Assembly (NCBI GenBank): GCA_009777725.1
Contig: WRLG01000006.1
Coordinates: 53,845 to 117,844, forward strand
Length of the DNA stretch: 64,000 bases
Source: Oscillospiraceae bacterium
GTDB lineage: Bacteria > Bacillota > Clostridia > Oscillospirales > Ruminococcaceae
Direction: 5' to 3'
The number at the start of each line of letters is the position of its first letter. Within the stretch, counting starts at the first letter, position 1. Shown piece after piece: positions 36,445-46,175 of this stretch. The notes beneath the pieces were generated by a model that saw nothing but the letters and a program-made list of their open reading frames with translations, had not been told where the DNA came from and ran no database searches. The translations under genes were made by a program, and so were the position numbers.

Positions 36445-37269
36445 TTGGAGAGATTAAAACCGCTGAACGATTACATTTTTGGCAAAACATTTGGTGAAAA
36501 GGGCGTTGAGGAGCAATTATTATCGCTACTCAACGCCATACTTGCCAAATCTAAACGCCCCAAATTGACGGCAATCGAAATTGTCGAACACAAGACTTTT
36601 ATCGCCGAAATTATCGGCGATAAAACAAGCATACTCGACATTAGGGCAGTGACAGAGGACAACACAAGATTTAACATCGAAGTCCAGTTACGCGACTATG
36701 GGAACATGGATAAGCGCAGTCTTTTTTACTGGAGTAAGGAGTACGCCGCTGGGTTGAGCAAGGGCGATGATTACGAAAAGTTAAACGCGGTTATCGCAAT
36801 CAACATTGTTAATTTTGAGGTTGTCGCGTTGCCCGATTTTCACACTACTTTCCACTTGCGGGAAGATACTCACAGGGATTACATTCTGACAGATTCGTTG
36901 GAAATTCACTTTATTGATGTGAGGAAATTTAACGCGCTGACAGAAAAAGACATCAAAAACGATTCACTTCACAGGTAGCTGACATTCTTCGACCAGAACA
37001 CGCCCGAAAACGTGTTAAAGGAGTTGGTGAATATGGATATGGCAATCCAAAAAGCAAGTGACAAAATGGCGTTTTTGCAAAACGACAAAGAAATTTTGCG
37101 CGAATACCGTATGCGTGAAATGGCGTTGAGTGACTACAATAGCGGTATGGCTAAGGCGAGGAAAGAGGGCATACTTCAAGTGGCTAAAAACATGTTACTA
37201 AAAGGCTTTGCTCCCGAAATGGTGACAGAAATTACAAATTTACCACTGGAACAAGTACAGCAGTTATAG
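36445..37269 (+). pseudogene. Rpn/PD-(D/E)XK nuclease-family transposase-like protein with an internal stop
   Basis: A TTG start with AGGAAAGGTG upstream opens M-E-R-L-K-P-L-N-D-Y-I-F-G-K-T-F-G, the classic start of Rpn-type PD-(D/E)XK proteins, with catalytic-looking L-D-I-R-A and I-E-V-Q-L. A single TAG at 36976-36978 interrupts H-R-stop-L-T-F-F-D, where Trp would be expected. The same frame then continues to 37269 with the usual C-terminal helical region. Otherwise the gene is complete. Rpn proteins promote RecA-independent recombination. Confidence 0.85.
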
Positions 37270-37308
37270 CAAAACCTAAAAGAACGTAAAATCCAAAAAC
37301 AAACATAC

Positions 37309-37342
37309 AAGGCGGTTGGTTATCTGACCGCCTTATTTTTTA
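37309..37342. terminator. rho-independent terminator after the Rpn-like gene
   Basis: AAGGCGGT pairs with ACCGCCTT over a 10-nt loop, followed by ATTTTTT. Confidence 0.85.
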
Positions 37343-37350
37343 ATCAGAAG

Positions 37351-37782
37351 TTACTCATTATTATTTAAAAACTTATCTGAAAACCAAACCTTAAACGTGA
37401 TATTTTTTACACATTCTTGTCTTAAATTTTCCACTGGTTCACCGTTGACTATATCGGTACGGTAGCCATGTGTTTTAATATATTTATCCATACAGAAATA
37501 ATATCGTGTTCTATATAAAGATTGGTTATAAATATTTATTGAATATAGAATAATAGCTACTAACATAATTGCATAAGAAATCCTTTTGCCTATGCTATTG
37601 CCTTTTTTTGACTGCGCTGTATGTGCAAAAGCCAAGCAAACATATATAAATAGCAAACCAAATAATTAATTCAGGACTAAGCCTCCTACTAAAGAAAAAA
37701 GTCTACCAAACATAAAAAAAGCAAATTGAGAAATAACAGTAAGAATTATTCTTGAAAGGATTATTAAAACAGTTTTTATCAT
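37351..37782 (-). pseudogene. membrane protein of unknown function with an in-frame stop
   Basis: ATG 37782 opens M-I-K-T-V-L-I-I-L-S-R-I-I-L, runs 38 codons to TAA at 37666-37668, then continues in the same frame for about 105 codons with further hydrophobic helices (A-I-M-L-V-A-I-I-L-Y) and a polar C-terminus. The continuity suggests a single gene broken by one nonsense change. Confidence 0.5.
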
Positions 37783-37830
37783 AAATAAAGCGGTAGACGG
37801 TGTTTATATTATACACTTTTAAGGTCTTTG

Positions 37831-38927
37831 TTATATATTCCCCTCAATCAACCCCTTGACCATTTTAACGTCAATATTCTGATTGATTTTCTTCTTCACT
37901 TCACCAACAAGAAAGCCGATTACTTGTTTTTGACCGTTTCGATATTTTTTCGCAACATCTTGATGTTTGCTTAAAACCGCCTTAATTACCGATTTTATTT
38001 GCTCCTCGTCAAAATCATCTATTTTAGTTTCGTGCAAAAACGCTCGATAATTAAGCCCACTGGCTTATCCTCACGCCACTCTAATTTTTTATTAATCATC
38101 ATATTTGCCAACTTGATTACATCAGCTTTTTTCTTGACAGCTTCGCGCCATAATCGTGTTGCAAATTCTGCTGATTCGCGAGTTCCCACAAAGAATTTAC
38201 TCTCTTTTTCAGATAAACCAAACTCACAAAACCACTCTTAAATTATTGCCGTCTGTGTCGGCGGTAATTCTTTGCGCCATTTGCCAATTTGTGTTGAATT
38301 AAAGACAATTTCGGGAATGTCGGGGTCGGGAAAATAACGATAATCAGCGGCGTTTTCCTTGCTTCGCTGTGAAAAAGTAACTTGTTTTGAACTGTTAAAA
38401 CCTCTTGTTTCTTGCGATATTTTTTCGCCGTTATTCAACAACTTTTCTTGTCGAATTATTTCATAATCAACCGCTTGTTTCATGTAATTAAATGAATTAA
38501 TATTTTTAACTTCCACTTTGTAATCGGGCAATTTTCCGTTATCAAATTGCTCCCTCGTTTGCAGTGAGATATTGGCTTCTAACCGCATACCGCCCTTTTC
38601 CATGTCACCGTCACCAATCCCCAAATATCTTACCGTTTCACGGATTTTTTTAGCGTATTCGTAGGCTTGTTCGGGGCTTTTTATGTCTGGCTTGCTCGCA
38701 ATTTCAATAAGTGGCAAATCACTTCGGTTAAAGTCGATTAAACTCACTTTTTTGCCGTTAATGTCACCATGAATTAGTTTAGCGGTGTCTTCTTCAAGGT
38801 GAATCCGCTCAATGCGTACAATAGCCTTCGCTTGTTTCGACTTGTCCGTCATAACAAAACGGTAAATCATACTGGCTAATTTGATAACCCTTAGCCAAAT
38901 CGGGGTAGAAATAACTTTTACGGTCAA
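37831..38927 (-). pseudogene. gatB: gatB relic (aspartyl/glutamyl-tRNA amidotransferase subunit B), broken
   Basis: The frame 38238-38927 carries [12 protein letters not shown], the GatB core, and ends at TAA after Q-T-A-I-I. The same frame continues with E-W-F-C-E-F-G-L-S-E and K-L-E-W-R-E-D, then shifts near a T-run (about 38040). The last 68 residues, the GatB/YqeY tail (V-I-G-F-L-V-G-E-V-K-K-K), lie in the frame 37831-38037. GatB helps transamidate Glu-tRNA-Gln or Asp-tRNA-Asn. This copy has a stop and frameshifts and cannot be functional. Confidence 0.88.
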
Positions 38928-39960
38928 ATTTGCTGTATAAATTGATTTTACAACCTAAAAATAAACCTAATTTAATCACCCATTCAATGGCTTTTTTGTT
39001 CGGAACAGGCAAACCGCCAGGCATACCCAAACAGACAGGGCAAGTGTATGAATTAGATTCTTTTGCCTCAAACGGTTGTGCAACGGTATAAAGGCTGATT
39101 GCTTCACGGGGATTTCGGGCATTTACAACCTCGACACACGCCCCCATTTCTTCAAAAACTTGTGCGGCTTTTTGGTAATGCGGCGTTGTTCCCTCGAACC
39201 CTTGTATGTCCGAATAAATCAAACCGATTTTCATATTTTTAATGCTTTTAGTATTTCTGAGAAATTTAGCAAAATCGGGTAATTCTCGCTTTGATGTTGT
39301 TCCGTCAAGCGGGTCATGCCCTGCAATTACATTCGTAAAAATCGCGGAATCTTCAACCGTTTTTGCTAATACACCGGGGGTGTCGGTGCTTGACATCATC
39401 GCCGCCATACCATAACGGCTCGCAGTTCCGTAAGTGGGGCGAAAACCTACACAACCGCACCATGCCGCAGGCTGACGAACGCTCCCCGCTGTTTCACTTC
39501 CGAGAGCCGCTAAACACAAATCAGCCGCAACCGCCGCCGCACTGCCGCCACTGCTCCCACCAGGCAAATAGTCTGGGTTTCGGGTGAATCCAAAATCCAA
39601 TATTTCGGTGCTTGAACCGTGAGCAAAAGCGTCTAAATTTGTCTTGCCTAAGAAAGGAAACCCCGCTTTTCGCAACTTTTTTGCAACGGTTGAATCATAA
39701 GTCGGTTTGAACCCACGTAAAATATTACTGCTTGCTGTTGTCGGAAAATCTCTAGTACAAAAGTTGTCCTTTAGCGCAATCGGCAAACCCTTGAATTTCC
39801 CCACTTGGTGAATGAATTTGTCGGCGGTACTTAAATAAATATTCAAGTCTTGCTTGTCCTTAATTTCGGAATGACAAGTCTCCCAGATTTCTTTAGGATT
39901 TATCTCTTTTTTGCTTACTAATTCGTATGCTTTTTTTAGCGTTAGCGTGTTAAGTTTCAT
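38809..39960 (-). pseudogene. gatA: gatA relic fused by deletion to the N-terminal part of gatB
   Basis: From ATG 39960 (overlapping gatC by 11 nt) about 285 residues are GatA amidase: L-P-I-A-L-K-D-N-F (catalytic Lys), [11 protein letters not shown] and [12 protein letters not shown] (nucleophile Ser). The frame then passes directly into GatB sequence: [10 protein letters not shown], then [16 protein letters not shown]. The GatA C-terminus and GatB start are missing, so a deletion of several hundred bp fused the genes in frame. It ends by frameshift inside gatB. Confidence 0.9.
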
Positions 39961-40243
39961 TTGTAATTCTATCCGCAACAAAATAACCGTTATGAGTTTT
40001 CGGCGCGTTAAAAAGTGCCTGTTCTTGCGTAAATTGCGTTGTTTTATTTATCACATCATCACGCCATACATTTTGTAAATTGTTGACTTGATATGTCGGC
40101 TTTACGCCTTTTGTGTCAATCGAAAATAATTCGTTAATGACGCTTAACACAATGTTAAATTCACTAATTAACCGCTCTTTTTCTTTTTGATTAAGCGGCA
40201 AATTTGCCAAATCAGCGATTTTTTCAGCTAAATGTCTGTTCAT
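39950..40243 (-). CDS. gatC: GatC subunit of the tRNA amidotransferase
   Basis: A 97-residue protein with the GatC pattern: [10 protein letters not shown] near the start, D-T-K-G-V-K-P-T-Y and W-R-D-D in the middle, and [10 protein letters not shown] at the end. It is the only intact gene of a former gatCAB operon. With gatA and gatB broken it has no partner on the island. Its wording differs from typical Firmicutes GatC, suggesting a foreign source. Confidence 0.88.
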   Translation of the reverse strand: MNRHLAEKIADLANLPLNQKEKERLISEFNIVLSVINELFSIDTKGVKPTYQVNNLQNVWRDDVINKTTQFTQEQALFNAPKTHNGYFVADRITNET

Positions 40244-40332
40244 AACTATATCTAAGGGGAAAATATTCTAACATATTAAGCCACGCTATTAAAGATTTAA
40301 TTTGTCATAATTTGCAATTAAAATTGACTACC

Positions 40333-41836
40333 ATGTCAAATAAAAAAGCTACAAAATATATTTTTATTTCGGGTGGAGTAATTTCGGGGCTTGGCAAGGG
40401 TTTAACAGCCGCCAGTCTTGGGCTTTTGCTTAAAAATCACGGCTACAGTGTTACTAATATAAAATGTGAAAATTACTTGAATATTGATTCGGGTAATATT
40501 AACCCCATTGAACACGGTGATGTTTTCCTATGCGAAGACGGCACTGAAGCAGATTTAGATTTAGGAACTTATGAGCGATTTTTAGGGCAAGAGGTAGGCG
40601 CGAAAAACTATACAACCATAGGTCAAATTTATCAAAAAGTGATTGATAACGCAAAAAATCTCAAATATAACGGCGCGACTGTTGAAGCGATTCCGCATGT
40701 CCCCGAGGAAGTTATCAAGCGCATAGAAAACGCCGCAAAAGGCTATGATATTTGTTTAGTCGAACTAGGGGGAACGGTCGGCGAATATCAAAATGTGATT
40801 TATTTTGAAGCCTACAGAATGATGAAATTAGAACGCCAGAATGACGTTATTCACGTTCATGTCACCTATTTTCCAAAGCCAAAAACACATCAATGAATTG
40901 AAGTCAAAACCAACGCAATTATCGGTTAAACAACTCCAATCAATGGGAATACAGCCAGATTTTATTGTCGGTCGCTCATCTGAACTAATTGACACAAAGC
41001 GCAAAATTAAGACCGCATATTTTTGCAACATGAAAGCTGATGACATAATTTCTAACCCTGATATGCCCTCAATTTATCAGTTGCCACTAGTTTTTGCAGA
41101 GCAGGATTTTGACAAAAAAACACTAGCAAAGTTAGGTTTGCAAATCAAAACTTCTGATTTAAGCGACTGGTGTAAAATGTCTGAAAGTTTGGTTAAACCA
41201 AAGGGGAAAGAGGTTATTGTCGGCATTATCGCAAAATACATAAAGAGCGGGGACAATGAGGTTAAGGATTCCTATGCTTCACTTTTAGAGGCGTTAAAAC
41301 ATGCCGCCGCATTTAACAAATACCGTACCTGGGCTTATGCTACGGTATGCAATTGGCGGCGATTGAATTTGCGCGTAATGTCGCGTGTTTAAAGGGGGCA
41401 AACACTACTGAAATCGAGCCAAACGCACGGTATAAAATTGTTCAACCGATGCAGTTTGACCCTCGTTATTAAAAAATCAAGGGCAAGGGTACAAGTATGT
41501 GGCTTGGGGCTTATGATTGTGTATTAAAGCCGAATAGCATTGTTGACAAAATTTACAGTGAAGCAAAAAGCGTATAAAGACAATGTTTCTCATCTTGTGT
41601 CAGAACGTCACCGACATCGCTTTGAATTTAACAATGCTTACCGTAAGCAATTGGAAAAAGCGGGCTTGATTGTTTCGGGAAATTCACCCGACAATATGTT
41701 TGTTGAAATGATTGGGTTTCCTAAAAATACACACCCGTTTTTTGTCGCTACGCAAGCTCACCCCGAATATAAATCACGTCCTTTACACCCGCATTGTTTA
41801 TTTTTGGCGTTTTTACGGGCGGCGGAAAAGTTCTAG
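40333..41836 (+). pseudogene. pyrG: pyrG relic (CTP synthase), multiply frameshifted
   Basis: ATG 40333 opens K-Y-I-F-I-S-G-G-V-I-S-G-L-G-K-G with the synthetase P-loop, and C-E-D-G-T-E-A-D-L-D-L-G-T-Y-E-R-F follows. The frame shifts near 40850 into H-I-N-E-L-K-S-K-P-T-Q-L-S-V-K, shifts again near 41330 into [12 protein letters not shown] (glutaminase, the nucleophile region damaged), and ends in the frame 41540-41836 with [14 protein letters not shown]. Part of the glutaminase domain is missing. CTP synthase aminates UTP with glutamine; this copy is dead. Confidence 0.92.
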
Positions 41837-42048
41837 TCATTGGAGTAAAGTAGAAAAATAAAGCTCCCTAATTTTTAGAGGGCTTGTGTGTTGTAGAGAT
41901 AGACATATTTTGATGTTTGTTTGATGTTTATTGATACTGTAAATCACTCGAAATTACTTGAAGCTACTAAACATCACTATAGCGCAAATGCTGAAATTAT
42001 CATAGTTTGCGTGAGGTTGCTAAAAGTTACGAAAAACACAACCTCATT

Positions 42049-42071
42049 TTCGAGCCTCGTAATCCGCTCCA
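42049..42071. repeat. right attachment site of the island (attR)
   Basis: A 23-bp exact copy of the tRNA-Gly 3' end (30224-30246), including the T-arm half and CCA-proximal acceptor strand. It defines an island of about 11.8 kb. Confidence 0.9.
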
Positions 42072-42085
42072 ACGCAAACGCTGAT

Positions 42086-42130
42086 AAATACGTTGTTTGA
42101 AGAACATTCAGGCAACGTATTTTTTATTTG
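42086..42130 (+). terminator. rho-independent terminator just right of attR
   Basis: AAATACGTTG pairs perfectly with CAACGTATTT, followed by TTTATTT. It is probably the terminator of the tRNA transcript before the present island inserted. Confidence 0.85.
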
Positions 42131-42151
42131 TCCGCTATGCTTACTTAGTGC

Positions 42152-42337
42152 GCCGAAATGCTTGCTTGCCTTGAAAATGAAGATTTACAGTTTCAGGTGC
42201 TTATACAGCTTGCGATTATGATGGGGGCAAGGCGGGGCGAATTGACGGTGCTGAAATTCAACGATTTTGATTTTAACACCAACCGTGTAACAATTGAGCG
42301 GGCGGCGGTTAAGGGGAAAATTCTATTTGCGAAATAG
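42152..42337 (+). pseudogene. fragment of a second tyrosine integrase
   Basis: One frame reads A-E-M-L-A-C-L-E-N-E-D, then I-Q-L-A-I-M-M-G-A-R-R-G-E-L-T-V-L and F-D-F-N-T-N-R-V-T-I-E-R-A, the region around the first catalytic Arg of phage-type integrases, and ends at TAG. Both flanks of the gene are gone. It marks an older integration event at the same tRNA. Confidence 0.75.
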
Positions 42338-42371
42338 TTCTAACGCACTATGACTATTCTGCGGAATAGTC

Positions 42372-43129
42372 ATGCGGCAGGGACACCCTGCACCCGTTTG
42401 TGACAATATATTCCTAATTTCATATGTAGAAATAAAGCCGTCGGGCGTGTATATCAGGCAGAGGGCTTCAAGTGTTCCCGCAAGTTTTGAGCAAATTCGG
42501 GAAATAATCAAATTGACGGATGGCGATAAGTTTGAAACCGCCCGCTCGTTAAATCAAGATTTGACTTTTACTGCGGCGGCTGATGAGTTTGCCCGTCAAA
42601 ATGTTGAGTTCGGCGAGGTGCAAATGCGAACGCTCGGCTTCGGGGAGCGTGATTGTCAACATATATGACGACAGAATTGAGTTTGTTTCTCTCGGCGGTT
42701 TGGTTCACGGTTTGCGGGTCGAGGATTTATATATCGGAGTTTCTCAACCCCGCAATGAAAAACTCGCAAATATTTTCTACCACCTAAAGCACATCGAAGC
42801 ATATGGCACGGGCTTGAAACGAATAATGCAGTATTACGATGATGCTGACACAAAGCCGGAAATATCGGCAACGCATAATGCGTTCATGTTGACGTTGCCG
42901 AATATGAACTATAACCGCCCGCCAACGAAAAAGCAATCAAAAGCAAAACCGCAACATTAAGAAAGTATTGGGTTATTTGCAGGATAACAGTTTTATTTCA
43001 AATGAGATTGTTCAAGAAATTCTTGATGTAAAGCAGACGAGGGCTTATGCCGTAATCCGAGAAATGCTTGAAATTGGATTAATTGTCAAAGGCGATGATT
43101 ACAGCAATGAGTGTGTTTTAAAAATATGA
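42372..43129 (+). pseudogene. AlbA_2/HATPase_c_4-type transcriptional regulator, frameshifted
   Basis: Three frames join: 42425-42668 with K-P-S-G-V-Y-I-R-Q-R-A-S-S-V-P-A-S (AlbA_2 domain), 42640-42960 with V-N-I-Y-D-D-R-I-E-F-V-S-L-G-G-L and G-T-G-L-K-R-I (HATPase_c_4), and about 42960-43129 with a winged-helix-like end V-L-G-Y-L-Q-D-N. Proteins of this type are regulators of unclear ligand, common on mobile elements. Confidence 0.75.
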
Positions 43130-43433
43130 GAACTTGGTACTTTCTGGCAATGTTTTTTTATCAAGCGGTTCAAGTGAATATCCAGTGAACAAAGTAGGTG
43201 TTCACTGAATATAAGGAGTTGCGGCACTCCGAAACATATTTATATTATTTTCTGTGGTTGCAGGGTTTTGTTTTCTTGTACAAGATGTGTGCAATAAGAA
43301 ATCTTAATTTAAAAAAACACATGATTATATGCTACAATAAAAACTATTTCAGGCATTAAACTCAACTCCTTGACTTCTTTTTTTGGTTCAATAGTTTTCA
43401 TAGTATTTTCTGTCATTAGCACCTACACTTTTT
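43130..43433. other. intergenic interval without a gene
   Basis: AT-rich sequence between the regulator relic and the ptsI 3' end. No reading frame, RNA or clear terminator was recognised. Confidence 0.5.
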
Positions 43434-45050
43434 TCAAAACAACATCACTTTCTCCCTAATCGGCAATATCATCCTCGGCGACACGGAAAGCTCATCAACG
43501 CCCAGTTTTAAAAATGTCTCTGTAAGCTCTAAATCAGCGGCGATTTCTCCGCATATTCCCACCCATATCCCCGCATCTCTCGCCGATTTGACGGTTAGCT
43601 CAATCATTTTTAACACGGCGGGGTGTTTGGCATCGTAAAATGAACTGATACTGCTGTTTTGCCTGTCAGCCGCCAGCGTGTATTGTGTGAGGTCATTTGT
43701 TCCTATGCTGAAAAAATCTACCATTTTTGCAAGTGTTTCGCTTATCATAACGGCGGCGGGGGTTTCGACCATAATGCCGAATTCGGTCTTTTCGTCAAAC
43801 GGTATTTTCTCACTCCGCAAATCAGATTTAACCTCTTTGACAATCCTTAATACCTCCTCCACTTCTTGAACCGAAATAATCATCGGAATCATAACGGCAA
43901 TGTTCCCGAAAGCTGAAGCCCTGTATAATGCCCTAAGCTGTGTTTTGAAAATTTCGGGTTTGGTAAGGCAAATCCGAATGGCTCGTAACCCCATTGCAGG
44001 GTTTTCCTCATTCGGCAGATTAAAATAATCAACCTGCTTATCCGCTCCTATATCAAGCGTTCGGATAATGGTTTTCTTCCCGCCCATGCGTTCGGCGGCT
44101 TTTTTATAGGCAATAAACTGCTCCTCCTCGCTAGGTGCACTCTTCCTGTCTAAATATAAAAATTCGCTTCTGAAAAGCCCGATTCCTTCCGCATCGTTAT
44201 TGACAGCCTCGTCAATATCGGATATGTGATTGATATTTGCATAAAGATTGATTTTTCGCCCGTCCGCCGTAATGGTTGGCAAGCCTTTGAGTTGGCTTAA
44301 CAGTTCTCTTTTTTTGCAGTTTTCGTCAACTCTTGCTTTCATTTCCTTTTTTGTAGCCTCATCGGGGTCTATGTAGAGTTTGCCGGAAAATCCGTCTAAT
44401 ACCGCAAATTTGCCGTCTAACTCCTCGCCAATTCCCTGCATACCGAAAGCGGCGGGAATAGCCTGCGAACGCGCCAATATCGCAGTATGCGAAGTTGCCC
44501 CGCCCTTTACGGTCGCTATTCCTAAAATCATGCTCTTTTCAAAGCCGACAATTTCCCCCGGCGTAATATCATCGGCAATAATGATAGATGGAGCGTTGAT
44601 TTCAATCGGCTTATAATGCTCCGGGTTGAGTGCCTTTTGGATTCGCTCGGATATATCTTTAACATCAATTGCCCGCTCTTTCATGTAGTCGTCGTCCATA
44701 CAAGAGAAAATCTCGCTGAAATTTTTCGCCGTGACAGCAATTGCATATTCGGCATTAGCCGCTTGGTTCTTTATAATATTCGTAATGGATTCTATGTAAT
44801 CAATATCTTTGAGCATTAGTTTATGAATGTCAAAAATTGACGCATTTTCCTCGCCCAGAGTTTCTTTTGTTTCTTTATATAAATCTTCAAGCTGTAAACA
44901 AGCTGTTTCGTGCGCCGCTTCAAACCGCACCAGCTCTTTTTCTATGTCACTAATTTTTTTGTGCTCTATTGTTGCGGGCTTGTTTTTCAGAAAATAAATC
45001 GCCCCGAACGATATGCCGTCGGACATACGAGTGCCTTCAATGACCAACAT
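43434..45050 (-). CDS. ptsI: phosphoenolpyruvate-protein phosphotransferase (PTS enzyme I)
   Basis: The 538-residue protein has the phosphorylated His188 in G-G-A-T-S-H-T-A-I-L-A-R-S and the PEP-binding barrel with E-G-I-G-L-F-R-S-E-F-L-Y and S-I-G-T-N-D-L-T-Q-Y. EI takes phosphate from PEP and passes it to HPr. It is the last gene of the operon, overlaps nagA by 14 nt, and has RBS AGGAGGGG. It is slightly shorter than most EI proteins (about 570). Confidence 0.97.
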   Translation of the reverse strand: MLVIEGTRMSDGISFGAIYFLKNKPATIEHKKISDIEKELVRFEAAHETACLQLEDLYKETKETLGEENASIFDIHKLMLKDIDYIESITNIIKNQAANAEYAIAVTAKNFSEIFSCMDDDYMKERAIDVKDISERIQKALNPEHYKPIEINAPSIIIADDITPGEIVGFEKSMILGIATVKGGATSHTAILARSQAIPAAFGMQGIGEELDGKFAVLDGFSGKLYIDPDEATKKEMKARVDENCKKRELLSQLKGLPTITADGRKINLYANINHISDIDEAVNNDAEGIGLFRSEFLYLDRKSAPSEEEQFIAYKKAAERMGGKKTIIRTLDIGADKQVDYFNLPNEENPAMGLRAIRICLTKPEIFKTQLRALYRASAFGNIAVMIPMIISVQEVEEVLRIVKEVKSDLRSEKIPFDEKTEFGIMVETPAAVMISETLAKMVDFFSIGTNDLTQYTLAADRQNSSISSFYDAKHPAVLKMIELTVKSARDAGIWVGICGEIAADLELTETFLKLGVDELSVSPRMILPIREKVMLF

Positions 45051-46173
45051 ATTTTTCCCCTCCTATATATACATGAATTAATTCTAAGTTTGAGCCGAGG
45101 ATTAAAAAATCCGCCGCTTTGCCTATTTCAAGGCTGCCGACAAGGGAGTCAATCGAAACAGCCCTTGCCGGATTAATTGCAGCCGCTTGCACGGCAATTT
45201 CAAGAGGAATCCCAAACTTTACGGCATTTTGAAAGCAATCAAACAAGTTTGCGGCACTACCCGCAATTGCCCCGCCGACTGATAGGTTAGAACGCCCGCC
45301 TTTAAGAATAATAGTCTGCCCGCCTAATTCGTATTCGCCGTCCGGCATACCTGTTGCCCTGATACTGTCGCTCACAAGGCATATTCTGCCCCTGCCGAAC
45401 ATCTCAAATACAGCCCGCACGACCGACGAATGAATATGCACTCCATCGCATATAATTTCCGCAAAATCGGCATAGTCAAAAGCCGCCCCGATAACCCCGG
45501 GTTCTCTGTGAGTAAGCGGCGGCATGGCGTTAAACATATGCGTTACATGGCTTGCCCCTGCATTAAAAGCGGCGGCGGCAGTTTCATAATCCGCATTGGT
45601 GTGAGCCAAACTTACCTTGCAATATTCGCAAGCCTTGCGGATAAGTTCAGCCGCCCCCGGCAGTTCGGGCGCAAGAGAAAGCAAGCGGATATTACCGTTT
45701 GAGATTTCAAACAGTCGTTCAAAGGCGGCAATGTCCGGTGCTATGACGTTCTCGGGCTTTTGTGCACCGCATTTTGCCTTATTCAAAAAAGGACCTTCCA
45801 TGTTAATCCCGTGCAAGACTGCACCGTAACCCCTTTTACCGCAATACGAAGCGGCGGCAACCATAACACAGGTGAGTGCTTCCAAATCAAGTGACATGGT
45901 TGTCGCCGCTATGCTCGTAATGCCGTGCTTGCCGTAATAAGAGAGCATTTTTTCAATTCCCGCAGGGTTGGCATCGCAAAAATCGCTGTTTACACAGCCG
46001 TGAGTATGAATATCAACGAACCCCGGCAACACATATCTGCCTGAAGCATCAATAATCTCACCCGCCAAACTGCCCGCAGGAGCTATGTTCGTAATAATAC
46101 CATTATTAAATTCCAAATCGCACTTTTCAAATTTGCAATCTGCTCCAAAAACCAAACCGCCTCGTACTATCAT
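45037..46173 (-). CDS. nagA: N-acetylglucosamine-6-phosphate deacetylase
   Basis: The 378-residue amidohydrolase has metal-site motifs D-I-H-T-H-G (residues about 55-60), G-I-N-M-E-G-P-F, and the His-containing V-S-L-A-H-T-N-A and G-A-S-H-V-T-H-M-F-N-A-M. It deacetylates the GlcNAc-6-P delivered by NagE. It starts 2 nt after the nagE stop. A nagB deaminase gene is not in the window. Confidence 0.96.
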   Translation of the reverse strand: MIVRGGLVFGADCKFEKCDLEFNNGIITNIAPAGSLAGEIIDASGRYVLPGFVDIHTHGCVNSDFCDANPAGIEKMLSYYGKHGITSIAATTMSLDLEALTCVMVAAASYCGKRGYGAVLHGINMEGPFLNKAKCGAQKPENVIAPDIAAFERLFEISNGNIRLLSLAPELPGAAELIRKACEYCKVSLAHTNADYETAAAAFNAGASHVTHMFNAMPPLTHREPGVIGAAFDYADFAEIICDGVHIHSSVVRAVFEMFGRGRICLVSDSIRATGMPDGEYELGGQTIILKGGRSNLSVGGAIAGSAANLFDCFQNAVKFGIPLEIAVQAAAINPARAVSIDSLVGSLEIGKAADFLILGSNLELIHVYIGGEKYVGH

Positions 46174-46175
46174 AA

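Noticed and set aside
36976..37668. Alternative genetic code or programmed readthrough on the island, given in-frame TAG and TAA codons
   Set aside because: The stops use different codons, and neighbouring genes also have frameshifts and large deletions, so ordinary decay explains them; genes outside the island use all stop codons normally.
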